Shown here: positions 44,978-52,743 of the stretch, one piece after another
Layout: the number at the start of each line of letters is the position of its first letter
How positions within the stretch are numbered: position 1 is the stretch's first letter
Assembly (NCBI GenBank): GCA_965246915.1
Contig: CBDFGB010000020.1
Location: 1-64,000 of the forward strand
Length of the DNA: 64,000 bases
DNA from: CAVRQM01 sp965246915
GTDB lineage: Bacteria; Pseudomonadota; Alphaproteobacteria; Acetobacterales; Acetobacteraceae
Reading direction: 5' to 3'
The notes under the pieces: model-generated
Seen by the model: only the letters and a program-made list of their open reading frames with translations
The model's database searches: none
What the model was told of the DNA's origin: nothing
Translations under genes and position numbers: made by a program

Positions 44978-45925
44978 CTAAGACGACAACAGACGCCCGG
45001 CCCAGACCACCTCGGCCATCGCATCCGCGTCGTCCGTACCGGCCCGGCCCAACCCGACGAGCGCCAATGCAATCGTTGCCTTGGCGGCCGCCGTGCCCGT
45101 TGCCGGCATGCCGGCCCACACATCAGTGAAACTCGCACCCGAACGGTCACCCACGATCGCTGGCAGCAGGCACTCCGACCGACCGTCACCTGCCTGCCAG
45201 ACATGCACCGCGACCGGCTTGGTCGGCGTGCGTTCCGCCTCGCCGCCGCCACCTTTCACGACCGCGAGGCGCGCCCGGCCAGTTCGTTCGGCCACGCCGA
45301 GGTGAACGTCGATATACGCAGGGTGGAATACCCCGTCGACGCCGCCCGCCGCGCCGCCCGGATCGAGCAACCGGGCCGCCGTATTGACCGGCGAACGCAG
45401 ACCGAACAGCGAGCGCATTCGAATGAGCCGCGCCATCGAGGGCGACAACTTCTCGAGCGGCAGATAGGCGAAGTTTTCCCGCTCGATCGCCTCCCGCGCC
45501 GCGCCGAGGCTCTCGGCCGGACGCAACCCCAACACCGCCAGCCCTTGTTCCGCCGAAACGCCCGCGGAGAACTCGTTGGTGCCGTGCATCAGCACGCGCA
45601 CGCCCGATCGCGCCAAGGCGAGCGCGGCCAGCAGATACCAAGGCTCGCCGCGCGTCCGCCCCGCGCCGTAGCTCGGCCAGTCCAGATCCACCCCGAGCGG
45701 GCCGGAAATTCCGGCATGCCGCCGCGCGGCGTCGACGAGTCCTGAAATCTCCTCCGGATCCTCGCCGCGATAGCGCAGCAGCATGAGGAATGCGCCGACC
45801 TGATGCGGATCGGCGCGACCCTGCAGCACCATCGAGAACGCGGCGTCGGCTTCCGCCCGGGTCAGCGCCCGCGATCGCCCCGGCCCGCGCCCCAGCGTGG
45901 CGACGAAGGCCGAGAACGTGGCGAT
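44978..45925 (-). CDS. TrpD2/YbiB-like glycosyl transferase family protein
   Basis: About 315 residues related to anthranilate phosphoribosyltransferase. The N-terminal helical domain (LTRAEADAAFSMVLQGRADPHQVGAFLMLLRYRGE) and later VRVLMHGTNEF and LGLRP, RSLFGLRSPVNTAARLLDPG match YbiB/TrpD2 proteins, which bind nucleic acid rather than make tryptophan precursors. There is no ATG, GTG or TTG near the expected N-terminus. An ATC codon at 45925, four bases after the cytochrome c' stop, gives an N-terminus of the right length (11 residues before GRG against 10 in E. coli YbiB). CTG 45895 is the only near-standard start. The assigned start is a guess. Confidence 0.78.
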   Translation of the reverse strand: MATFSAFVATLGRGPGRSRALTRAEADAAFSMVLQGRADPHQVGAFLMLLRYRGEDPEEISGLVDAARRHAGISGPLGVDLDWPSYGAGRTRGEPWYLLAALALARSGVRVLMHGTNEFSAGVSAEQGLAVLGLRPAESLGAAREAIERENFAYLPLEKLSPSMARLIRMRSLFGLRSPVNTAARLLDPGGAAGGVDGVFHPAYIDVHLGVAERTGRARLAVVKGGGGEAERTPTKPVAVHVWQAGDGRSECLLPAIVGDRSGASFTDVWAGMPATGTAAAKATIALALVGLGRAGTDDADAMAEVVWAGRLLSS

Positions 45926-45929
45926 TTCG

Positions 45930-46373
45930 TCAGGATTTGTAGCGATAGTTCTGGTGGCAGGCGAAGCACTTGCCCCCCATGGCCTTGAATTGCGCGGCGA
46001 ACCCCGCCTTGTCGCCGCTGGCTGCGACCGTCGACAACTTGTCGGCCTCGACCACCATATCGGCTGCCTTGGCGTCGAAATCCGCCCGATTCGTCCAGAT
46101 TTCCGGCCGCGCCTTGGTGTCATGTCCCTTTTCGGTGCCCGGTGGGAACAGGCCGACCAGCTTGCGACCCCAGTCGGCAATCTCTTTGGCCGGGCCGGCA
46201 TAGACGATGACGTCCGTGCCGCCTTGCACCGACGTCTTCATCGCATCGACGATGTCGCCAATATGCTTATAGCCGGCCTGTCGCTGAGCGATGATCTCGT
46301 CGGGCGTCGCGGCATAGGCCAGCCCCCCCAAAATCGCGATCGCGGCGGTCGCGGCAGCCAGTCGCAGACGCAT
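45930..46373 (-). CDS. Cytochrome c' (class II cytochrome c)
   Basis: 147 residues. Signal peptide 1-21 (ending LAYAA), a four-helix-bundle mature protein, and the single heme site CFACH at residues 136-140 near the C-terminus, as in class II cytochromes c. These periplasmic proteins bind nitric oxide and may protect against it. GGAGG lies eight bases upstream of ATG 46373. Co-transcribed with the TrpD2-like gene just after it. Confidence 0.92.
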   Translation of the reverse strand: MRLRLAAATAAIAILGGLAYAATPDEIIAQRQAGYKHIGDIVDAMKTSVQGGTDVIVYAGPAKEIADWGRKLVGLFPPGTEKGHDTKARPEIWTNRADFDAKAADMVVEADKLSTVAASGDKAGFAAQFKAMGGKCFACHQNYRYKS

Positions 46374-46504
46374 GATATGTCCTCCCCGGATGGTCGCCCA
46401 GTGTCGCGGCAAGACATGGCCCACGTCCACCGCGTTGCGATGACCGGGCTTGCCTGTCGCGGCGCGCCGGGACACATCGGGCGAGAAGTCAGGAGAGACG
46501 CCGC

Positions 46505-47086
46505 ATGCAGCAGATCACCTCGGTCGCCGTGTTCTGCGGTGCCAGCCCCGGCGAAGCCGACATGTATGCGCGAGCGGCCACGGCGCTGGGCCAAGGTTTG
46601 GCGGAGGCCGGTATCCGCCTCGTGTATGGCGGCGGGCGCATCGGGCTGATGGGCGCGGTGGCCGACGGCGCGCTGGCATCCGGTGGGCGGGTGATCGGCG
46701 TGATCCCGGAATTCCTGACGAAATGGGAGGTCGCGCATGACGGTGTCGACCAGATGATCGTCACCGACAGCATGCACAGCCGCAAGCAGCGCATGTTCGA
46801 GCTGTCGGACGCGTTCGTCATCTTCGCCGGGGGCCTCGGCACGATGGACGAGGCGTTCGAGATCCTGACCTGGCGGCAATTGCGGCTGCACGACAAACCC
46901 ATCCTCATCTGCGACGTGGCCGGCAGCGCGGGTCCGCTGGTCGGCCTGATCGAGGCGATCATCGAAAGCGGCTTCGCCCGGCCGGAGGCGCGCGCCCTGT
47001 ACGAAGTGATCGCGGGCGTCCCGGCGCTGATCGCCCGGCTGACGCGCCTGCCCGCCCCGGCCGAGGCCGACTCCGAGCGGCTGTGA
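46505..47086 (+). CDS. LOG-family protein (TIGR00730 Rossmann fold)
   Basis: 193 residues. VAVFCGASPG at the start, LVYGGGRIGLMGAVADGAL, and the nucleotide-binding motif FAGGLGTMDEAFE (PGGxGTxxE in the family, here with Ala for Pro) identify a LOG/lysine-decarboxylase-like protein. Bacterial members act as phosphoribohydrolases on cytokinin nucleotides or AMP. Start ATG 46505; the divergent cytochrome c' gene is 131 bases away. Confidence 0.9.
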   Translation: MQQITSVAVFCGASPGEADMYARAATALGQGLAEAGIRLVYGGGRIGLMGAVADGALASGGRVIGVIPEFLTKWEVAHDGVDQMIVTDSMHSRKQRMFELSDAFVIFAGGLGTMDEAFEILTWRQLRLHDKPILICDVAGSAGPLVGLIEAIIESGFARPEARALYEVIAGVPALIARLTRLPAPAEADSERL

Positions 47087-47128
47087 GAGGCTTGCCCCCA
47101 TGCCGCCGGCGGTCTATGTCCGCACCAT

Positions 47129-47205
47129 CGGAGTATAGCTCAGCCTGGTAGAGCACTGTGTTCGGGACGCAGGGGCCGGAGGTTCGAATCCTCTTACTCC
47201 GACCA
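47129..47205 (+). tRNA. tRNA-Pro (CGG)
   Basis: 77 bases with encoded CCA. The acceptor stem is CGGAGTA/TACTCCG, discriminator A; the D-arm reads AGCTCAGCCTGGTAGAGC and the anticodon loop TTCGGGA, anticodon CGG at 47163-47165. The T-arm is GGAGGTTCGAATCCTCT. Confidence 0.95.
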
Positions 47206-47302
47206 TTCCCGCGTTTCGCGAAACATCTGTCTCGGCATCGCGCGTGTCGCACGCTAAGCCGATGCGGGGCGCTTGCCCGGCGTCGCGCCATCGGGCACTG
47301 CG

Positions 47303-48319
47303 ATGCGCATGGACGTCGTGACCTTCGCGCCGCTGACCAGCGACCGCCTGACGCTGCGGCCGTTCACCGCCCAGGACGCGCCGTCGCTGCACCGGCTGCT
47401 GAACGACTGGCAAGTCTGCCGTGACCTCGCGGCCGTGCCCTTCCCCTATGCCCGTGCCGAAGCGGATCGCTTCATTGCGGAGGCATCGGCCCGCATCGCC
47501 GAGGGCTTGTCCTACCACCTCGCCATCACCGGGCAGGAGGCCGGGGCCGAGGTGCTGGTCGGCGGCATCTCCATGCATGTCGACCCGGAAGAGAGGGTCG
47601 GCGAGATCGGCTACTGGGTCGGCCGTCGCCTGTGGGGGCGCGGCGTGGCCACCGAAGCCGTACGGCGCCTGGCGAGCTGGGCGCTGGCCAATCTGGATCT
47701 CGATCGGCTTATGGCCGATGCGGCCACCGACAACGCTGCCTCCCACGCCGTGCTGCGGCGCGTTGGGTTCCGCCATACCGGCGAGGGCGTGGAGCTGTTC
47801 GTGGCGCGCGGCGGTGAACACCGCGTGCTGCGATTCGAGCTCAGCCGCGACGATCTGTTCGGAGTGCCGGACGTCGCGGCGGCGAACGTGGAGCTGCCGC
47901 CGGCGCCAAAGAAATCCGCCAAGCCGCTGCTTCTGGTCGCCGCCTGCGCCCTGGTCGATGCCGACGGCCGCGTTCTTCTGGCGCGCCGGCCGGAGGGCAA
48001 GAAGATGGCCGGACTATGGGAATTCCCCGGCGGGAAGCTCGATCCGGGCGAGACACCCGAGGCCGCCCTCAAGCGCGAGCTAAAGGAGGAACTCGGAATC
48101 GACGTGACCCGCGCCTGCATGGCGCCGTTCGCCTTCGCAAGCCATCCCTACGACACGTTCCACCTGCTGATGCCGCTGTATCTCTGCCGCCGTTGGAAGG
48201 GTGTCGTGACGCCGCGCGAGGGGCAGACGCTGGCCTGGGTGCGGCCCGAGACGCTTGCGGAGTATCCGATGCCGGCCGCCGACCGGCCGCTCGTGCCGCT
48301 GCTGCGCGATTTTCTGTGA
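47303..48319 (+). CDS. Fusion: GNAT acetyltransferase plus MutT/Nudix hydrolase
   Basis: 338 residues in two domains. Residues about 5-180 are a RimJ/RimL-type GNAT domain (LTLRPFTAQDAPSL, YWVGRRLWGRGVATEAVRRL with the acetyl-CoA loop, then NAASHAVLRRVGF). Residues about 205-335 are a MutT-type Nudix hydrolase: FPGGKLDPGETPEAAL and KRELKEELGI fit the Nudix box GX5EX7REUXEEXGU. The second half should clean 8-oxo-dGTP from the nucleotide pool; the target of the acetyltransferase is unknown. ATG 47303 is chosen; ATG 47309 is close by. Fusions of this kind are annotated in some Acetobacteraceae as far as I recall. Confidence 0.87.
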   Translation: MRMDVVTFAPLTSDRLTLRPFTAQDAPSLHRLLNDWQVCRDLAAVPFPYARAEADRFIAEASARIAEGLSYHLAITGQEAGAEVLVGGISMHVDPEERVGEIGYWVGRRLWGRGVATEAVRRLASWALANLDLDRLMADAATDNAASHAVLRRVGFRHTGEGVELFVARGGEHRVLRFELSRDDLFGVPDVAAANVELPPAPKKSAKPLLLVAACALVDADGRVLLARRPEGKKMAGLWEFPGGKLDPGETPEAALKRELKEELGIDVTRACMAPFAFASHPYDTFHLLMPLYLCRRWKGVVTPREGQTLAWVRPETLAEYPMPAADRPLVPLLRDFL

Positions 48320-48327
48320 GGGGCTCC

Positions 48328-49083
48328 ATGAACGACAACCCAACCGCGTGCCTGGTGGTGATCGGCAACGAAGTGCTGTCCGGCCGGACCCGCGACGCCA
48401 ACATCCACTTTCTCGCCGGCCGGCTGGGCGACCTTGGGCTGCCGCTTCGCGAAGTGCGCATCATCCCCGACGTCGCCGACACCATCATCGGCACGATCAA
48501 CGAGGTTCGGGCCCGGTTCGACCAGGTCTTCACGACCGGCGGCATCGGCCCCACGCATGACGACATCACGTCGGAGTGCATCGCCGCCGCGTTCGGCGTG
48601 CCGTGGGAGCCGCATGCCCCGACCTGGGCGGCGATGGAGGCGCGGTATGCGCCGGGCGAGTTCAATACGGCGCGGCAGCGGATGGCCACGATGCCGCGGG
48701 GCGTCACTCCAATCGAGAACGCCGTCTCGTTCGCGCCGGGTTTCTCGATCGGCAACGTGCACGTCATGGCCGGCGTGCCGCGCATCATGCAATCGATGTT
48801 CGAGAGCCTCTCCCCGCGCCTGCCACGAGGCCGGCCCGTTATCTCCCGCGCAGTCCATGCGACCGGCTTGCTTGAAGGTCAGATCGCCGCGGGCCTCTCG
48901 GACGTGCAGGCTCGATATCCGGCGCTGGACCTCGGCAGCTACCCGTACGAGCGGCCGGAGAGCCGCGGTGTGGCCATCGTCGCCAAGGGTGTCGATGGGG
49001 AGGCGGCGGAGATGGCGATCGCCGAGGTTGGCGCGCTGATCGCGGGTCTGGGCTATGCGCCGGCGGTGGGGGAGCCAGCGTAG
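48328..49083 (+). CDS. CinA-type molybdopterin-binding (MoCF) domain protein
   Basis: 251 residues. CLVVIGNEVLSGRTRDANIHFLAGRL at the start (split, about residues 8-33) and FTTGGIGPTHDDITSECIAAAFG (about 68-90) are the CinA/competence-damage N-terminal domain of the MoaB/MogA fold. It lacks the C-terminal amidase domain of long CinA, so it is a stand-alone domain of a type common in this class; its role may be in ADP-ribose-like or flavin pyrophosphate hydrolysis. Eight bases after the GNAT-MutT stop; GAGGGG precedes ATG 48328. Confidence 0.88.
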   Translation: MNDNPTACLVVIGNEVLSGRTRDANIHFLAGRLGDLGLPLREVRIIPDVADTIIGTINEVRARFDQVFTTGGIGPTHDDITSECIAAAFGVPWEPHAPTWAAMEARYAPGEFNTARQRMATMPRGVTPIENAVSFAPGFSIGNVHVMAGVPRIMQSMFESLSPRLPRGRPVISRAVHATGLLEGQIAAGLSDVQARYPALDLGSYPYERPESRGVAIVAKGVDGEAAEMAIAEVGALIAGLGYAPAVGEPA

Positions 49084-49162
49084 GCTTTTGTATGGCGCTT
49101 GTGGTTCCTTCGGCTTGGCGGCATACTCGGTCCTGTCCAACGAGGAGAGGCCGATCTCCACA

Positions 49163-49210
49163 CACGTTGGCGCCTGAACACGTTGGCGCCTGAACACGTT
49201 GGCGCCTGAC
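49163..49210 (+). repeat. 16-base tandem repeat, three copies
   Basis: Three back-to-back copies of CACGTTGGCGCCTGAA (the last ends in C). It lies between the CinA-type gene and a decayed oxidoreductase gene, in 220 bases without an intact gene (49084-49305). No spacers, so not a CRISPR. Confidence 0.9.
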
Positions 49211-49305
49211 CGATCTCGTGAGCCCCGCCCAGCTGATGCTCAATTCAGCCGACGGACCGCAAGCTGACTCGGTCGGCCAGGGGACGGCTAACATTTTCGG
49301 TCTGG

Positions 49306-50360
49306 CGAGCACCGACGTGGTCGTGCCGCTCTTGCCACGCGTGGCCGGCGCGTCGCGTTGGTCGAGCGCGGTCTCGCGGGTGGCGCCAACTCGACGCGTA
49401 CCGGCGGCGGCATCCGGCAGCAGTTTGGAACCAGGGCCAATATCGAGCTGTCGAAGATCGCCGCGCCATTCTGGGAGCGGTTCAAGGACCGTTCGGGGGT
49501 CGACCCCTTGTTCCGGCCTATCGGCTATCTGTTTCTGGCTCACTCCGAGAACAATGCGCACGTCCTGCGTCAGCAAGTCGCCCTGCAGCACAGTCTTGAT
49601 GTGGACAGCCTCTACTTGGACGGCGACGCCACCGGCCGGCGGTGGCCCGCGCTGACCGGACGCGGCTTCGTTGCCGGAAGCTTCCGGCAGAGCGATGGTT
49701 GGGCAAATCAACACCGGATCGTCGACGGGCTGTTCCGCATGGCAATCGACTCGGGCGTTGCGGCCCACCTCGGAACCGACTGTCTGAATCTTCGGACGAC
49801 CGGCCCTCGCGTGACGGGTGTCGATACGACAGCGGGTACGATCTGGGCGGAGGCGGTCGTGCTCGCGACGGGACCATGGGGAGCCGGGCTTCTTGGTCCG
49901 CCTGGGCTGAGCCGCGAAGTGGCCGCCCATCGGCACGAGTTGCGACCAGGTTCACCTTCGTAGCGATGTGCCGGGGCTGGTGCTGGTGGGCGGCTTTTTG
50001 GGGCATGAGCTGCCGGCCGATCCCGACGGCTACTCACCCCGGGCGGATCCAGACTGGACGCGCGATGTGCTGGCGGTGGCCGGGCGCGTGTTCGGCGTGG
50101 TCGACCATAACGCGTCGGTCCGGCACGGATGGGCCGGGCTCTATCCGACGACGCCTGGTCGGCACCCTATCATCGATCGATTGGCGGACGGGCTCTATGC
50201 GGCGCTTGGATTTTCAGGAACGGGCCTGATGCATGCGCCGGCGGCTGGTCAACTGATCGGCCAGCTGATACTTGACGGCGAGATCTCCTCGGTAGACTCC
50301 GCACCGTTCGGCGCGAGTCGGTTCTCCGCACCGGTCGCTGCCGAGCATACAGGCTCCTGA
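49306..50360 (+). pseudogene. Decayed FAD-dependent oxidoreductase (DadA/sarcosine-oxidase type)
   Basis: The remains of one DAO-family flavoenzyme are spread over frames. STDVVV (49306 on) is the start of the FAD-binding strand, but the GxGxxG loop that should follow is gone and the frame shifts; ATRGRRVALVERGL to GLSREVAAHRHEL (about 49340-49940) is the main body; a second shift near 49940-49960 leads to SDVPGLVLVGGFLGHELP and GTGLMHAPAAGQLIGQLILDGE (to 50330), the normal C-terminal part. With the dinucleotide-binding loop lost and at least two frame breaks it cannot be functional. The two larger open pieces could be misread as separate genes. Confidence 0.85.
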
Positions 50361-50372
50361 CGCTCCCGTGTG

Positions 50373-50642
50373 TCAGGCTGAGGTTGTCATCTCCCCGTGT
50401 CCCGCCTCTCTATGACCTGCCTCTGTCGCCGCGGCACGGAAATAGTTGAGCACATGAACCCGCACCGTGCTGGTCCGTCCCGCGGCATCCCGCTCGCTCT
50501 CCAGCCGTTGCACCAGGGCGCTGAGGCTCAGCGCCTCTCGCGCGCAGATCTCCTGCAGGGCGTTCCAAAATTCTGGCTCGAGTCGCATGCTGGTACGCCG
50601 GTCGACCGTCAGGACGTTTCGGTTCACGAGACGGCTGGACAT
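50373..50642 (-). CDS. Ribbon-helix-helix domain protein
   Basis: 89 residues. RRTSMRLEPEFWNALQEICAREALSLSALVQRL is split over about residues 15-47 and has the pattern of the RHH_4 family (strand with T-S-M-R-L, then two helices), a DNA-binding fold found in alphaproteobacterial regulators. The C-terminus (about 62-89) is short and polar. It is a small regulator with unknown target. It is codirectional with bolA, 45 bases downstream of it. Confidence 0.8.
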   Translation of the reverse strand: MSSRLVNRNVLTVDRRTSMRLEPEFWNALQEICAREALSLSALVQRLESERDAAGRTSTVRVHVLNYFRAAATEAGHREAGHGEMTTSA

Positions 50643-50687
50643 ACGCGCATGCTCCGGTGCTGACCGCCAGAGTATGCGTGCTGATCG

Positions 50688-50969
50688 TTACTTATTTCTT
50701 TCCGCCTCGTCGGGCGTGCGCAGGGTCAGCGCGAGCGCGTGCAGGCCGGAATCCAATTCCTCCGCCAAGGCCGCATGGACGGAGCGAGAGCGATCGACCC
50801 GACCCATCCCCTCAAACGCGGCGCTGATCAGTGTCACGTGATAGTGAGTCTCCCCGCCCGGGGCGGCGCCGGCGTGTCCGGCATGCAGGCGACTGTCGTC
50901 GCGCACCTCCATAAGGGACGGCGCAAAGCGCTCGCGCAGACGTTCGGCAATCCGGTCCGCGCGGTTCAT
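50688..50969 (-). CDS. bolA: BolA family protein
   Basis: 93 residues. IAERLRERFAPSLMEVRDDSRLHAGHAG and THYHVTLISAAFEGMGRVDRSRSVHAAL have the BolA fold (the conserved S-x-x-H-x-G-H and F-x-G) that binds 2Fe-2S with monothiol glutaredoxin. In alphaproteobacteria it is involved in iron regulation and stress shape. ATG 50969 is at the family start. Divergent from the J-domain gene. Confidence 0.92.
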   Translation of the reverse strand: MNRADRIAERLRERFAPSLMEVRDDSRLHAGHAGAAPGGETHYHVTLISAAFEGMGRVDRSRSVHAALAEELDSGLHALALTLRTPDEAERNK

Positions 50970-51013
50970 GCGCCCTCTTTCCAAATCGACGGCGTCGCCG
51001 CATCTAGTGGCGG

Positions 51014-51604
51014 ATGACCCGCCGCCCCACGCGCCCCCGGGCTTACGCGCCCGATCCGGCCGCACCGGGCCGACCCTGCGACATGCCCGGTTGCGCCGCG
51101 CCTGGCGAGTATCGCGCGCCGAAATCCCGCGACGCACTCAACGACTACTGGTGGTTTTGCCTCGACCATGTGCGGGCCTACAACGCGACCTGGGACTTCT
51201 ACAAGGGCATGTCGCCCGGCCAGATCGAGGCGCAGGTTCGCGCCGACACCGGCTGGCAGCGCCCCACCTGGCCGATGGGACAATTGGGCGGACGGCTCGA
51301 TGCCGACATGCTGCGCGACCCGCTTCACGTGCTGAATGCCGGCATGGGCGGCCACCGCCGTCCGGACCGTCCCGTGGAAGAGGCACCGACCGAGTTGCGA
51401 GAGCCGCTGGCCACGCTGGGGCTCGCGTGGCCGGTCACCCTCGATCTCGTCAAACAACGCTACAAGGAGCTGGCGAAGCGGCATCATCCCGACGCGAACG
51501 GCGGCGACCGTGCCTCCGAGGAGAGGCTGAAGGACATCAACATCGCCTATGCCGCGGTGCGAGGCAGGCTCTCCCCGCCGTCGCCGATGGCCGCGACCGG
51601 ATGA
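51014..51604 (+). CDS. J-domain (DnaJ-like) protein
   Basis: 196 residues. N-terminal region has a CDMPGCAAPGEYRAP and WWFCLDHVRAYN pattern (possible metal-binding Cys/His set), common in alphaproteobacterial J proteins of this length. The C-terminal J domain (about 132-185) holds the HPD motif in KRHHPDANGGDRASEERLKDINIAYA, which stimulates DnaK. It sits between bolA (divergent) and cobS, an arrangement seen widely in alphaproteobacteria. Confidence 0.9.
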   Translation: MTRRPTRPRAYAPDPAAPGRPCDMPGCAAPGEYRAPKSRDALNDYWWFCLDHVRAYNATWDFYKGMSPGQIEAQVRADTGWQRPTWPMGQLGGRLDADMLRDPLHVLNAGMGGHRRPDRPVEEAPTELREPLATLGLAWPVTLDLVKQRYKELAKRHHPDANGGDRASEERLKDINIAYAAVRGRLSPPSPMAATG

Positions 51605-51764
51605 CCCCGGATACGCTGGGTGGTGTGCGGCGCGGCATGGCTTCACCCTGGAGCCTCGCGCGGGCTACTATGGCGCTGCCTCCTCGCAGGATTTTCGGCT
51701 GATGAACAAGGTGACCCCGCTGTCCGACACTCGCCCTGACGCCCGCTCGGCCGGAGGGGCCGGC

Positions 51765-52736
51765 ATGCCCGACACCACGGTCGACCCCCGCGCGGTCTTC
51801 GGCGTCGAGTTCGGGGCCCACGTCCCCGCCTTCAGCCAGCCGAGCGAGCATGTCCCAGAGGTCGACCCAGCCTACCGCTTCGATAAGGAGACCACGCGGG
51901 CGATCCTGGCCGGTTTTGCGTTCAATCGCCGGGTGATGATCCAGGGCTATCATGGCACCGGCAAGAGCACGCATATCGAGCAGGTGGCCGCCCGGCTGAA
52001 TTGGCCATGCATTCGCATCAACCTCGACAGCCACATCAGCCGCATCGACCTGATCGGCAAGGACGCGATCGTTCTAAAAGACGGCAAGCAGGTCACCGAG
52101 TTCCGCGAAGGCATCCTGCCCTGGGCGCTGCAGCACGCCTGCGCCCTGGTGTTCGACGAATACGATGCCGGCCGTCCCGACGTGATGTTCGTGATACAGC
52201 GTGTGCTGGAGGTCGAGGGGCGGCTGACCCTCCTCGACCAGAACCGGGTGATCCGGCCGCACGGCGCGTTTCGGTTGTTCGCGACCGCCAACACGGTCGG
52301 CCTGGGTGACACGACCGGCCTGTATCACGGCACACAACAGATCAACCAGGGTCAGATGGACCGCTGGAACATTGTCGCCAGCCTGAACTACCTGCCGCAT
52401 GGCGAGGAGACCGAGATCATCATTGCCAAGATGGCGATCGACCCGGCGGACAAGGCGGCCCGCCGCCGGATCGAGAGCATGGTGGCGCTGGCCGACCTCA
52501 CCCGTGCGGGTTTCATCAACGGCGATATCTCGACCGTCATGAGCCCCCGGACGGTCATTACCTGGGCCGAGAACGCGCGGATCTTCACCGACGTGGGCTT
52601 CGCGTTCCGGCTCAGTTTCCTCAACAAATGCGACGAGGCGGAGCGGGGTACCGTGGCCGAGTATTACCAGCGCTGCTTCAACGAGGAATTGCCGACCGGC
52701 GGCATGGCGGGCGGTCTGGTGCGCCGCGCCGGGTAG
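51765..52736 (+). CDS. cobS: Aerobic cobaltochelatase subunit CobS
   Basis: 323 residues. AAA+ ATPase of the CobNST chelatase that inserts Co2+ into hydrogenobyrinic acid a,c-diamide. Walker A GYHGTGKST (about residues 70-78), INLDSHISRIDLIGKDAIV, Walker B CALVFDEYDAGRPDV and FATANTVGLGDTTGLYHG are identical or nearly so to known CobS. ATG 51765 is chosen: GGAGG at seven bases and length near that of P. denitrificans CobS; ATG 51702 in the same frame would add 21 residues. Followed by cobT after seven bases. Confidence 0.95.
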   Translation: MPDTTVDPRAVFGVEFGAHVPAFSQPSEHVPEVDPAYRFDKETTRAILAGFAFNRRVMIQGYHGTGKSTHIEQVAARLNWPCIRINLDSHISRIDLIGKDAIVLKDGKQVTEFREGILPWALQHACALVFDEYDAGRPDVMFVIQRVLEVEGRLTLLDQNRVIRPHGAFRLFATANTVGLGDTTGLYHGTQQINQGQMDRWNIVASLNYLPHGEETEIIIAKMAIDPADKAARRRIESMVALADLTRAGFINGDISTVMSPRTVITWAENARIFTDVGFAFRLSFLNKCDEAERGTVAEYYQRCFNEELPTGGMAGGLVRRAG

Positions 52737-52743
52737 GGTCGCG

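Noticed and set aside
49163..49210. Possible CRISPR array
   Set aside because: Units are 16 bases, directly adjacent, three copies, no spacers and no cas genes.
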